Source of the DNA: Thalassotalea fonticola
Lineage (GTDB): Bacteria; Pseudomonadota; Gammaproteobacteria; Enterobacterales; Alteromonadaceae
Assembly: GCF_032911225.1 (NCBI RefSeq)
Contig: NZ_CP136600.1
Span: 4,836,001 to 4,900,000, forward strand
Direction: 5' to 3'
DNA: 64,000 bases
Below the pieces are notes generated by a model that ran no database searches, was not told the DNA's origin, and saw only the letters and a program-made list of their open reading frames with translations. Made by a program: the position numbers and the translations under genes. Of this stretch, positions 46,362 to 54,976 are shown piece after piece (the first letter of the stretch is position 1; each line of letters opens with the position of its first letter).

Positions 46362-46575
46362 CTTAGCGGACATAAATCATTTTCAAAAATTAAATACTTT
46401 TTCTAATGGTCCAGAAACCTACATTTTCATTTATAAATGCAGATAAATGCTTTATTTCAAAAGAGTAAATGAAGTTTGTTGTTTTAATGATTTTTTCGAG
46501 TTAAATTATGATCTTAATAAATGTAAGGGAGGCTTCTTCATTTGGAAATGAAGAAACTTTCCTCTTAATAAGCTG
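46362..46575. repeat. Left flank of cassette array 1, shared with array 2
   Basis: About 214 bp that recurs before array 2 (58717-58933): CGGACATAAAT, AATACTTTTTCTAATGG, AAATGAAGTTTGTTGTTTTA and TTAAATTATGA occur in the same order. Similarity stops exactly at the G of the recombination site AGCTG^TTA. It could be an attI-like site with a promoter, or the end of an ancient common cassette. A perfect hairpin TTCTTCATTT/AAATGAAGAA lies near 46531-46552. Confidence 0.7.
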
Positions 46576-47213
46576 TTAGTTTTTAAGAGGCACCTATGGA
46601 TTTAGGCTTTTGGGGGAGTATCACCTCTATTTTAGCTTTTGCTATTATGGTTTTCAGTTTTGTATATTCAAAAGTGAAAAAATTTAGAAGCAAAATAAAA
46701 CAACACGATCTAAAGCTTAGTTCACTTGAAGAGTACGTAAAAGAACTCATGAGTCAAGCTACGAATGATACCAAGAGGAATGAAATATACCCGTACATCA
46801 ACATGCTATCTCAAAATCAAGCTCAATTTGCTATACAGTTAAGGCTTCGTTACAACTTAATTGCTGTTGCTGGTTTTCTAGGTCTAATGTTTGCGTGGGT
46901 AGCATTAATTTTTAAAGTCGGAGGTTTTGTTAGTTACCAAGAAAATCCAGCGATATTCGTATTGAGTTCATCTTTGGTTTTCTTAAGCATAGGTATAATA
47001 TTAGTATTGACTATATTTCAATTCATTATCCGTAAAGTTGAAAATGAGCAAATAGCTATCAACGATACTTGTATTCAGTTTTTGGGCAATGAACTAGAGC
47101 AGAAATATTTAAATAATAAAAACTAACAAGTCACTTAAAAGGACAAATAACTGTTGGTTTTTGCTCCTTCGTCGCTTATTTTAACCAACTATTATTTGCC
47201 TCTTAGTGAGGCG
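46575..47213 (+). mobile_element. Integron gene cassette 1 of array 1
   Basis: The cassette begins at G^TTAGTT (46575-46581) and ends at the G of GTTAGGA (47213). Its terminal R'' AACTAAC is the exact reverse complement of its own first bases, GTTAGTT, as expected for an integrated circular cassette. It carries one membrane-protein gene. Confidence 0.85.
46596..47126 (+). CDS. Cassette-borne membrane protein
   Basis: 176 residues with an N-terminal membrane helix (about 5-25), a charged coiled-coil segment (about 28-75) and two further membrane helices (about 85-108 and 118-145), then a short polar tail. No family is recognised. AAGAGG precedes the ATG at good spacing. The stop codon TAA lies inside the attC R'' arm, which is typical of compact cassettes. 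The layout resembles small membrane proteins found as last-line effectors, but this is only a guess. Confidence 0.75.
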   Translation: MDLGFWGSITSILAFAIMVFSFVYSKVKKFRSKIKQHDLKLSSLEEYVKELMSQATNDTKRNEIYPYINMLSQNQAQFAIQLRLRYNLIAVAGFLGLMFAWVALIFKVGGFVSYQENPAIFVLSSSLVFLSIGIILVLTIFQFIIRKVENEQIAINDTCIQFLGNELEQKYLNNKN

Positions 47214-47219
47214 TTAGGA
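47121..47219 (+). other. attC site 1 (VCR-like)
   Basis: R'' AACTAAC (47121-47127), CTGTTGGTTTTTGC / CTTATTTTAACCAAC as central complementary arms, and CCTCTTAGTGAGGCGTTAGGA at the right end with R' GTTAGGA. The length (99 bp) and right arm resemble Vibrio/Pseudoalteromonas attC sites. Confidence 0.88.
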
Positions 47220-47224
47220 TTACT

Positions 47225-47689
47225 GTGCACATTATCATTATTCTTGTATTAATCTTAACTATTTTTTTAGTAGTTAAGTTTTTCCTAATACTCCTGTATT
47301 ACAGAAAAATGAAAAAACATTTACCTATAAATAAATTGCCACAAAATAAATTAAAAGAATCATTTGCAAAAGCCCGGCTTGAAAATAATATCGGGCTAGC
47401 CCTTATAGAGTTTTGGAACACTCCGTTGTACATCATAACTACTAAAAATTTAAACGGCGAAGATTGCTACGCAGCTAAAGTAGCTCAAGGAAAAGAATAT
47501 AAGTGCGTTACTGTTTCTGAGAACATTGAACAATTAAAATTTAATGACTACTCAGTCCGTCATTTGACCGGAGCGCAAATAATTCAAGATATAGGAAGAA
47601 AATATGAAGTTCTCATAGCGTATGACGATGGCGGTGATTATTTAACTAAAAACCATTTGAGTTGGTTTTTAGATATAATGGAGAAATAA
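47225..47689 (+). CDS. Cassette-borne membrane-anchored protein
   Basis: 154 residues; start GTG at 47225 with TTAGGA just before it. One N-terminal membrane helix (about 2-24) precedes a soluble basic domain of about 125 residues with GAQIIQDIGRKYEVLIAYDD. No family is recognised. It is the only gene of cassette 2 (47213-47784); its R'' TCCTAAC is the exact reverse complement of the cassette's own start GTTAGGA. Confidence 0.7.
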   Translation: MHIIIILVLILTIFLVVKFFLILLYYRKMKKHLPINKLPQNKLKESFAKARLENNIGLALIEFWNTPLYIITTKNLNGEDCYAAKVAQGKEYKCVTVSENIEQLKFNDYSVRHLTGAQIIQDIGRKYEVLIAYDDGGDYLTKNHLSWFLDIMEK

Positions 47690-47790
47690 TCCTAACAAGT
47701 CAATCAAACAGGACTTTAAACGGTTGGTTCTGTTCCGCTTCGCTTTACATTATAACCAACTATTAAAAGCCTATTAATGAGGCGTTAAGT
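47690..47790 (+). other. attC site 2 (VCR-like)
   Basis: R'' TCCTAAC (47690-47696), CGGTTGGTTCTG / ATTATAACCAAC central arms, right end CCTATTAATGAGGCGTTAAGT with R' GTTAAGT (47784-47790). Confidence 0.87.
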
Positions 47791-47842
47791 TTCTGTCTAA
47801 ATTAGTGCGTAATTTAGATGTTATATTTTATTAAGGTTTATT

Positions 47843-48070
47843 TTGAATCAAGAAGAGTATGTTTCCCCTGAAGATTGCCCTTTGTGTGGTGAAAATAATC
47901 ATTGTGGTAACTTATCTTCGGGTAAGAATAATAAATGTTGGTGTGCTAACAACGATATTACTTTTCCAGAAAGCTTGTTAAGTAAGGTTTCAAATGTAGC
48001 TAAAAATAAATCATGTATATGTAAGGCTTGTGCATTAAAGCATAAACAGGACATAAATAAGTCAACTTAA
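47843..48070 (+). CDS. Cysteine-rich CWC family protein
   Basis: 75 residues. CPLCGENNHCG, CWCANN, the phrase FPESLL and CICKAC together match the Cys-rich CWC family, small proteins of unknown role that probably bind zinc. The start is a TTG at 47843 with TAAGG upstream; no ATG fits. It is the gene of cassette 3, whose R'' ACTTAAC (48065-48071) is the exact reverse complement of the cassette start GTTAAGT. Confidence 0.82.
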   Translation: MNQEEYVSPEDCPLCGENNHCGNLSSGKNNKCWCANNDITFPESLLSKVSNVAKNKSCICKACALKHKQDINKST

Positions 48071-48090
48071 CAAGAGACTATGGTGTTATC
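48065..48090 (+). other. Internally deleted attC of cassette 3
   Basis: Only the outer parts remain: R'' ACTTAACAAGAGACTA and, after a few bases, GTGTTATCA, a possible R'. The central ~70 bp are missing, so the site can hardly fold or recombine. It joins directly to the right flank shared with array 2. Confidence 0.6.
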
Positions 48091-48142
48091 AATACAAAAA
48101 CTAATCCGAAATTACTTCTTTTAACTAATTCCTAATGTCTTT
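48091..48142. repeat. Right flank of cassette array 1, shared with array 2
   Basis: ACAAAAACTAATCCGAAATT followed by ACTTCTTTTAACTAATTCCTAATGTCT matches 61541-61585 almost word for word. With the common left flank, both arrays lie in copies of the same locus. Confidence 0.7.
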
Positions 48143-48534
48143 TTTGTGGCAGTGGCGGCACTTAGATTTATGATTTTAAATTTAAATTTAAATTTCATGC
48201 CGGTTAAAACTCCATTTAGTAACACTCATAGTAACAATTACTAAATGAATTTATAGCTGTTCCTTTGAAGTCATTGGCTTAATTGTCCTATTCAGCTGTG
48301 GGAATGACAGTTGAATCGTTATTAACCTATCTCGCTCTATAGCAAATCTATAACATTAGATGGCGATCTTCAGCGTAATTATTAATAGCATGAGGTGCTT
48401 ATACTCAATACGAAAATTATCACTCCATTAATAATTCGCGATAATACAAACTTAGAACTAAACTTACCCGAATCTAATCGATTAAATTGAACAGAAGTTC
48501 TATTTATAAAATGGTCTAATTGAAGGAGTTAATT
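48143..48534. other. Spacer before the beta-helix lipoprotein
   Basis: Non-coding, AT-rich; TTTAAATTTAAATTTAAATTT near 48177 is a short simple repeat. The ribosome site AAGGAG lies at 48523-48528. Confidence 0.45.
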
Positions 48535-50868
48535 ATGATTCATTCTCGATGTTTGAGTAAGTTGTTATTTGTCTTTCTTGCTTTTTTATTAGTCGCCTGT
48601 GGCGGTGGTGGTGGTGGTGGTGGTGGTGGCTCAAGTAAACAAACTACAGAAACTCAACCTCCTCCATTACCACCAAATTCTGACACCACCCCACCAGAGA
48701 TAATCTCTGTTAGTCCCGCCCCTAACTCTATTGATATACCTAGGGATGCAAAAATTGTGGTGAAATTTAATGAGCCGCTAGATTGGTCTACTGTTCGTTC
48801 TACTAATTTTAGTTTCAGTGGTCCCGGATATACCAATGGTTCTGTTGGATATAATGAAAGTGATAATACCTTGCACTTTGAAAGCTTTTCTCGATTCGAT
48901 TATTCGTCAGTATATAGCGCAACAATATCAAAAAATATTACGGATACAGTCGGTAATCAGCTTGCACAAGATTATATTTGGTCTTTCACTAGTGAGGCTG
49001 AACCATTAATTCCAACTGATAGATCTGAATTCCTAATTTGTGTCACCAATAGTGATGAACTAATTGCTGCCCTTGAGCAAGCGGAAACTGATGGTGAGGA
49101 TACTTACATCAGAGTGCAAAAAGGTTTATACACTGGTAACTTCAGCTATAACTCAAGCACTACTGAGCGGTTATATATCGAAGGTGGTTATGAAAATGAA
49201 TGTTTAGATAGAAGTGGTAGTATTCTTACTTGGGCTCCAAGTACAACAATACAATCTGGGCCAACTGGCTATGGCAGTGTACTGTCATTAGTATCAAGCG
49301 CTGAAACAGTATTTTTAATCGAAGGTATCACCATTCAAAACGGGCAGCCGGGTACCAATTATTCTGCATTAAGTCTTTCAAACTTAGGCAAAGTGATCTT
49401 AACACTCAGTATTGTTAGAAATAATACTAATGGCACACCTGGTGGAATGAGTGCTTCAGCAGATATTGTTGGCATAATTGATAATGAATTTTCCGATAAT
49501 AGTGGTAAATACACCATTGGCGGGGCGTTTATTGCTGGCAACTACGTGGTTTTTGAAAGAAACACTGTGATTAATCATTCAGCCAACTCAGGTGAAGCTA
49601 TTTCGATTAATGCTATTAATGAAGCTAAGGTATTTGGTAATTATATTCGTAATAATTTAATCGGAGGGGTCAAAGTCGATGCACCAAAGGTAACTTTTGA
49701 TTGGAATAAGGTAGAAAATAATGCCGGTATAGGTTTCGATATTGCTTCCAGCACTGGTAGTTCAGAATATATCTCAATTAAAAACAATCTTATCGATGGT
49801 AATGTGAATGATAGTCGAGGAGGAGGTTTTGAAGCCAGTAGCGACCATATCGATGTATCACATAACCGTATCATTAATAACATCGCAACCACTAGTGGCG
49901 GTGGTTTTTTGCGGATAAATAGTGCCAATATTATTAATAACGTCATTGCTGAAAACCAAGCAAGTAGTACTAGCACCGGTGGTTTGCATGTGGTGATGGG
50001 GATTAATAAAGAGGTTGTGATTACCAATAATACGATTATCAACAATAGCTCTTTAACCAAAGGAGGAGGCTTAAAAATAGTAGGCATTCCATTAAGGTTA
50101 GATATTTACAATAATATCATTGTCAATAACAGCGCCTCTGAAGGAGCCGATTTGTACTTTGATAATAATAGCAGTGGTGTTGCTAACCCCATGACTGTCA
50201 ATATGCATAAAAACAACTACGACCAATCGGTTAACGGTATCTATTTGGTTGAGGAATTTGCTATTGGCGAAGATAATTTTGATAACTTGTATCCTGGCTA
50301 TATTGACCCGTTATTCCCTTATTTGCCAACAGGTTCAGTATTAATCGATAAAGGTGATAATTTTGCTCCAGGCATTCCTGAACTGGATCTGATTGACAAT
50401 GCTAGAATCATCAATGGGCAAGTTGATCTTGGTGCTTATGAGAATACCGACCAAGAATGGGTTTCTACCTCGATAACTGAAGAAGAGCCCAATGATAGCA
50501 GCAATGAAGCTTATAACTTTGAGCTCAACTACCGTACCGGATTTTTATTTTTAGGTGCCTTAAACGATGTTTCTGATACTGCAGATTATTATCGCTTTAC
50601 CACGAACAATACCTCCGGTTTGCTCTCGATCTATTTATGTAATAGCCCTGATAATTGCCAGCAACCGTTTTATATTGGCGATGAAATTTATATCGAATTA
50701 TTAGATGATCAAGGGGTGATCATTAACTCGACTTACTCTGAACAAACTAATAATAACGAACATGTATTTAATATCACTCCAGTGCATGGTGAAGTTTATG
50801 ATGTTCGAGTTAAAGCCAAAGATACAGCTGGAGCCGACTTTAATTACAAATTAGTGATCACGGATTAG
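48535..50868 (+). CDS. Surface lipoprotein with Ig-like domain and right-handed beta-helix
   Basis: Start at ATG 48535 after AAGGAG, giving 777 residues. A lipoprotein signal ends in LLVAC, followed by nine to ten glycines encoded by GGT repeats. Then come a Big_5/SbsA-type Ig-like domain (about 55-155; NSIDIPRDAKIVVKFNEPLD), a long parallel beta-helix with many NN-x-I/V-x-N ladders (about 220-600), and a C-terminal pre-peptidase-like domain (about 650-777). It probably acts at the cell surface on polysaccharide or as an adhesin; no catalytic residues can be assigned. Confidence 0.82.
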   Translation: MIHSRCLSKLLFVFLAFLLVACGGGGGGGGGGSSKQTTETQPPPLPPNSDTTPPEIISVSPAPNSIDIPRDAKIVVKFNEPLDWSTVRSTNFSFSGPGYTNGSVGYNESDNTLHFESFSRFDYSSVYSATISKNITDTVGNQLAQDYIWSFTSEAEPLIPTDRSEFLICVTNSDELIAALEQAETDGEDTYIRVQKGLYTGNFSYNSSTTERLYIEGGYENECLDRSGSILTWAPSTTIQSGPTGYGSVLSLVSSAETVFLIEGITIQNGQPGTNYSALSLSNLGKVILTLSIVRNNTNGTPGGMSASADIVGIIDNEFSDNSGKYTIGGAFIAGNYVVFERNTVINHSANSGEAISINAINEAKVFGNYIRNNLIGGVKVDAPKVTFDWNKVENNAGIGFDIASSTGSSEYISIKNNLIDGNVNDSRGGGFEASSDHIDVSHNRIINNIATTSGGGFLRINSANIINNVIAENQASSTSTGGLHVVMGINKEVVITNNTIINNSSLTKGGGLKIVGIPLRLDIYNNIIVNNSASEGADLYFDNNSSGVANPMTVNMHKNNYDQSVNGIYLVEEFAIGEDNFDNLYPGYIDPLFPYLPTGSVLIDKGDNFAPGIPELDLIDNARIINGQVDLGAYENTDQEWVSTSITEEEPNDSSNEAYNFELNYRTGFLFLGALNDVSDTADYYRFTTNNTSGLLSIYLCNSPDNCQQPFYIGDEIYIELLDDQGVIINSTYSEQTNNNEHVFNITPVHGEVYDVRVKAKDTAGADFNYKLVITD

Positions 50869-50906
50869 GCAACAGATTTAATGAGTCCTGTGTAAACGTC
50901 TAGGTC

Positions 50907-51048
50907 ATGCAGTCAAACATATCCAAATTATGCCATTGGGTTTTACCCACAGCATCAAGCCTTCACCATCGTAAAGACTTTATTCCTTGGCTTTAGGTTT
51001 TGTTTTTTCGATCTCTGTATTTGTGAGGGGCTTGGTAATTCTAGCCAT
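50907..51048 (-). pseudogene. N-terminal remnant of a P4-type tyrosine integrase
   Basis: On the minus strand from ATG 51048 the translation reads MARITKPLTNTEIEKTKPKA, then KE and a TAA, and resumes in the same frame as SLYDGEGLMLWVKPNG. This is the characteristic start of P4-like phage/island integrases (normally ...KEYKLYDGEGLMLRV...). The stop replaces the usual Tyr. The gene decays after about 45 codons and the catalytic domain is missing. It lies next to a tRNA-3'-like sequence, as intact island integrases do. Confidence 0.78.
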
Positions 51049-51135
51049 TTTGGTAACACACCATCGTGTTACTAAAAATGTTACTATAACTGCTGGATAT
51101 TGCAAATCTTCATTGGTCAGTAATTGACACAAAAA

Positions 51136-51170
51136 ACCCGTAAACCCTTGTTTAATTAGGGTTTACGGGT
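51136..51170. terminator. Perfect 12-bp inverted repeat, probable terminator
   Basis: ACCCGTAAACCC, an 11-base loop, then GGGTTTACGGGT. An A run lies on the left side and CTTTG on the right, so it would end transcription better on the minus strand. Confidence 0.6.
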
Positions 51171-51194
51171 CTTTGTTGGTCCTTGATGAACCGG

Positions 51195-51222
51195 CTTGTG
51201 GTGGGCGGGGGGGATTTGAATT
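51195..51222. other. tRNA-3'-end-like sequence, possible att remnant
   Basis: TTGTGGTGGGCGGGGGGGAT followed by TTGAATTT reads like the reverse complement of a tRNA 3' part, but no full tRNA can be folded around it. It lies about 150 bp from the integrase remnant. Similar sequences occur at 33704 and 40307. Confidence 0.45.
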
Positions 51223-52058
51223 TAGTGCTTTATCATTTGTTATATAATGATTTTATCCTTTATGTATTTTAAGTGTATACCTATTGATATACCCAAGATG
51301 TGAATCGTCATACCGTTTTATATTGATTTAGTTTATAGCGGGTGAGGGTATCGATAGACCACTATTTAGTAAGGTATTTTCGCTCAAGACTCAACTATAT
51401 CAAACTCTTTATGCAATGATTACCAACTCAGTTTATCCATCGTGCTGTTTAACTCAAGAAATCATCCTTGGATAGCTTTAATTCATTCACTTATTACTTG
51501 ATAGTCTTATGTCTTTTTGTTATATGCTCCATTGTTTATATAGCTATGATGCATATACCTATTGATGAATTTAAGATTTTTCTTAAATTAAAGCTAGTTA
51601 TCATAGTTTTTTGGTTAAACCTGTTAATCTAAATTACGTCATATTGACCCGTGCAACAAAATCGAATTATTTATTGGCTCAACTGTAAAGTAGTAGCCAA
51701 TACCTTATTGTTATAGAAATTTAACCTCAACCGTTTATAGGCTCAAACAACCTAGAAATACCTAGTTCTTTAAATTGAACGATTAGATCCTTTTGGCCGA
51801 GAATTATAGGCCGCATGTTATGAAAGGTATAATTCAATATTGCAATTATTTTAAGTGAATTGATCACCATTAAAATAACCCAGACTTCTACCATATCAAT
51901 AATCAGTTACAAAACAATATCACTGAATTGCTTCTTCTAATTTTTGCTGTTAACGTAATAATACATCGTGAACTTTTGCAGAGAATTTTTGTAATAAAAA
52001 TGATACGTCGCAGGATATCACACCATTAGAATGTAAGCTGAGCAAAGAGTTTTCAATT

Positions 52059-52280
52059 ATGAATGAATTTTATACGTGGTTATTAAGCCAATCAGGTCGC
52101 AATGACATTATTTCTGATCTTGCGTCAGACGTTAGGCAAGATTCAAGTTTTCCACTAGATAGCGACAACTTTACTTCTCTTCGAGAGTATTTAGAAAACA
52201 AAGGTGCATGCCCTGGCGCGCTTGAAGCACTTGATGAAGCTTGGCGAGAGTTTGTGGAAATAAATACCATTAAAATATAG
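52059..52280 (+). CDS. YozE-like SAM-fold small protein
   Basis: 73 residues beginning MNEFYTWLLSQSGRNDIISD, with SDNFTSLREYLENKGACPGA and EALDEAWREFVE. This matches the YozE SAM-like family: small soluble helical proteins of unknown function. It is compact and isolated, and followed by an attC-like sequence, so it may be a former cassette gene. Confidence 0.8.
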   Translation: MNEFYTWLLSQSGRNDIISDLASDVRQDSSFPLDSDNFTSLREYLENKGACPGALEALDEAWREFVEINTIKI

Positions 52281-52365
52281 TTTCACGGCTTTTAAACGGA
52301 CTAAAGCTGTTGGTTGTTTTCCTTCTTCAACCATCTTTTAACGCTTAAAATGGGGCTATGTTATT
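52276..52365 (+). other. Degenerate attC-like sequence after the YozE gene
   Basis: CTGTTGGTTGTTTTCCTTCTTCAACC resembles the core of the other attC sites, and GGGGCTATGTTATTT could be the R' end. The left arm is not a clean R''. It is likely an eroded cassette end. Confidence 0.4.
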
Positions 52366-52653
52366 TAATTAATACGCAAACTAGTTGGATAAGTTGATGC
52401 CTTGCAAGTAGGTAGTCGCCTGTTAACGGAGGCGAGCTTACAAATAGCAAAAACAACCCCGTACATTTTAAGCGAGACCAATGGACATTTGCTGCCACAA
52501 AACAGACATTTCTCTGCTATGTATTTGTGAAATTGCCATGTCGCTGTCTTGCTTAAACTTGTCTACTTAACTGGGGGAAGTCCAAACTGACAAGACCCTA
52601 GTGTCATAGACATTTCTTAGCTTTATAATATGTAAAACTAATAGGTGTTATTT
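52366..52653. other. Spacer before the IS3 remnant
   Basis: No gene is recognised. Confidence 0.4.
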
Positions 52654-52914
52654 ATGAGCGGTCAAAGCTATAGCGAAGAATTCAAAATCTAAGCAGTTAA
52701 CCAAGTAACTGAAAGCAATTATCCTATGACTGAAATAGCAAAACGTCTAGGTGTCAGCTACAAAACTATCCATGATTGGGTAAAGAAATATTCAAAACCA
52801 ACAAAACAAAGACAATTGGACGATTTCCAGTCTGAGGTAATTCGTCGCTTAAAAGCTGAGTTGAAACGAGTTACCCAAGAGCGTGAAATATTAAAGGAAG
52901 CCGCGTCAAAATAA
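52654..52914 (+). pseudogene. IS3-family transposase OrfA, interrupted by a stop
   Basis: The frame from ATG 52654 reads MSGQSYSEEFKI, then TAA (52690-52692) where Glu or Lys is normal, then AVNQVTES and an HTH (MTEIAKRLGVSYKTIHDWVK). A leucine-zipper-like tail ends REILKEAASK. This is OrfA of an IS3-type element. OrfB and a clear right end are missing; 52915-53018 may hold eroded OrfB sequence. The element is dead. Confidence 0.8.
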
Positions 52915-53018
52915 ATTAGCAAGTCGTCAAGACGAAATACGACGCATTTTTAAGCCAAAACCATTCAGGTTCAAGGTTTCTCGCTGACAAGTATTTCTGA
53001 TGATTGTCAGCAATTTTG

Positions 53019-53753
53019 CTATTTGATTGGGCAATGTAGTTTCTTTATTTTGTCACTAATATCCGCATCATTACACATTAATTGCATGAGATCATTAGAG
53101 ATAATAGTCGAATCTAATCCTATGATAATATTGACTAAAAATAATAGAAAGGAAACTAATAGTGTCAGCTGAATAAAAAAGATCTGAAATTGGTGTTTCC
53201 AAATAAACTTTCGAATCGAACCAAGGCTGCCCTCTTTTACATGTGTGTCTAAAAAGCTCGATGATTTATCCCAACCAATTGAAAGGTTCATCATTGCTAG
53301 CCAAAATGCTAGAAGCACAATTGGCAGCGCCAAGAATTCAGACTTTAAGGTGCCATAGCAGAAGTACCCACCTAAAAACACACCGCTCGCGATAAAGTAG
53401 TTAGTTATGTGCTCAAACAAGGATAAATGTGGACTGTCTGAGCCACTTCCTCCTCCGCTAAACAATGCGTCTGACACAGAAGCGAAAACTCCTATGAACG
53501 TTAAAATCAAAGCTATAGTTACGGCAACCGATACCCATAACATCCATTCCAATGTAGTCAAAACAGAACCAGCAGTTGGGTAGAAAGAAGGGTCTATAAA
53601 CCCATATTCAACTGAAAATTCAATAATTAATGCTACAACAATTACAATAACTACAGCAACTTCAAAAAGAAATTTTTTTGGGTGGTTTGTTGCTCCAGTG
53701 TTTATTCTATCCGCGAAAGCCATATACTTTTTCCTTGTATTTTTATGTGACAA
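53019..53753 (-). CDS. Polytopic membrane protein of unknown function
   Basis: 244 residues with a cytoplasmic N-terminus and five probable membrane helices (about 28-50, 62-92, 112-132, 138-158, 190-218). A Gly/Ser-rich loop GGGSGSDSPH lies between helices 2 and 3. AAGGAA precedes the ATG region. No family is recognised. It is downstream of the retron on the same strand, but 1.2 kb away with debris between, so a shared role is unproven. Confidence 0.65.
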   Translation of the reverse strand: MSHKNTRKKYMAFADRINTGATNHPKKFLFEVAVVIVIVVALIIEFSVEYGFIDPSFYPTAGSVLTTLEWMLWVSVAVTIALILTFIGVFASVSDALFSGGGSGSDSPHLSLFEHITNYFIASGVFLGGYFCYGTLKSEFLALPIVLLAFWLAMMNLSIGWDKSSSFLDTHVKEGSLGSIRKFIWKHQFQIFFIQLTLLVSFLLFLVNIIIGLDSTIISNDLMQLMCNDADISDKIKKLHCPIK

Positions 53754-54448
53754 GCAAATTAAGCAATAAAATCATCCTAATGAAAGGTTATTACTTTTCG
53801 ATTTTAAAGTTCAAGTGCCAAACAATATGTACAGAATTAATTTTTTTGCTTTATGGAAATGCTGGTATAGAAATGTGTTGCAATGAATTCATGACAATAA
53901 CGCAGTTCCGTTCCGTATTTCCTACTACGGCAGATAAAAGTAAAGCATGATATTTTCCATTTTGCCAGATGGGTTGATTATGGAATTGTTTAGCTGCGTA
54001 TTAGGCGGAGATAATTCGCCATCAAAACGTAAGTGCAGGCGCTTCAGGGTTCTAGCATCTCACTTCAAATACCTTAGCAGCCTAAATTTAATACTGTAGT
54101 GGTATAGTGAATTTGGCCACCTAAGTAGAAGTATTAGCAAAACAAAAACTAATCTCAATACACCTTATCCAATAAAACCATTATGTCCGCAATGTGGCAA
54201 AAGTTAGATCATTTGTTGCAAACGCGTCTTCCTCTTTGGGCACTTACCATCCCTAGACGTTGTTAATTTAAACAACTCTCATTCGAACATATAATTTACT
54301 TTCATCATCTTCATATCGAGTTTCAAGCGCATCTAAATATTGAATCAAGTAACAAGTCTTAGATAGCCGTAGTTCTTTAAATTAAAAGGTGATTGCTTAG
54401 CGAGGTAAAGGCCTATGTCTGATACGTTAGCCCATCCATCCTCTTTTC
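53754..54448. other. Gene-free stretch with an IS-end-like repeat
   Basis: No gene is supported. The second IS-end-like copy is at 54094-54131. Confidence 0.45.
54094..54131. repeat. IS-end-like sequence, copy 2
   Basis: TGTAGTGGTATAGTGAATTT followed by GGCCACCTAAGTAGA; compare 44634-44676. Both probably derive from the end of the same insertion sequence. Confidence 0.5.
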
Positions 54449-54765
54449 TTACAATAGAAATGGCACAATAGACTTAGTTGTCGAATCCTCATGGGTCAAG
54501 CAGGTGCTATGTTTAGTCAATATACTTGTTGGTTTACTGATGTAATGGTCAAAACACACAAATTTCGAACAACTGTTCACAAACTCACTACAAGCCATAT
54601 TCTGTCCATAACCATGCAATTGGTTTTCGGTTGTCCTGATACGAGTCACTAAGGCCGGAAAATCACTGTCAGACGATACGATGGCATAAATATCAATGTT
54701 ATCAGCATGGAGTGAGTCAACATGGTCTATGGTTAAAGACGTATAACTGTACTAACTTCAATCAA
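54449..54765 (-). pseudogene. Truncated NYN-domain (LabA/DUF88-like) nuclease
   Basis: Reading the minus strand from about 54765, one frame gives TSLTIDHVDSLHADNIDIYA, then IVSSDSDFPALVTRIR and, later, a phrase like FVNSCSKFV. These are the typical second half of the NYN/DUF88 domain, whose IVSSDSDF motif carries the catalytic Asp residues. The N-terminal half and start are missing, so the gene is truncated. NYN proteins are RNases or related nucleases. It lies downstream of the retron RT on the same strand. Confidence 0.7.
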
Positions 54766-54976
54766 AGCGGTTGTTCAACCAATCTGACTGATGTTATCTT
54801 TTGCTAATTAATTTAGAAAAAAGTAAAGAAAACATGGCAGCATCAATTAAAAAGCTCAAGCCCACCTAAGTTGATTAAACCTTACCGAACAACATAAAGG
54901 GCACAGCCAAAACCCTATCTTTAGAAGACAAAATAAATTGATAGAGCAACTAGAAGTACAACACTAAATGGCGAAA

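Larger units (their letters stand above)
50869..52058. other. Non-coding stretch with integrase remnant, att-like site and a diverged repeat
   Basis: No intact gene. It contains the integrase fragment, a terminator-like hairpin and a tRNA-3'-like sequence (all listed). About 51230-51410 is related to 57690-57850. The rest, to 52058, is AT-rich and featureless. Confidence 0.5.

Noticed and set aside
51195..51222. A complete tRNA gene
   Set aside because: Only a 3'-end-like piece is present; no anticodon arm or 5' acceptor strand can be found.
53678..53950. 90-codon plus-strand frame overlapping the membrane protein start
   Set aside because: It overlaps the better supported minus-strand gene and its promoter region and looks random.
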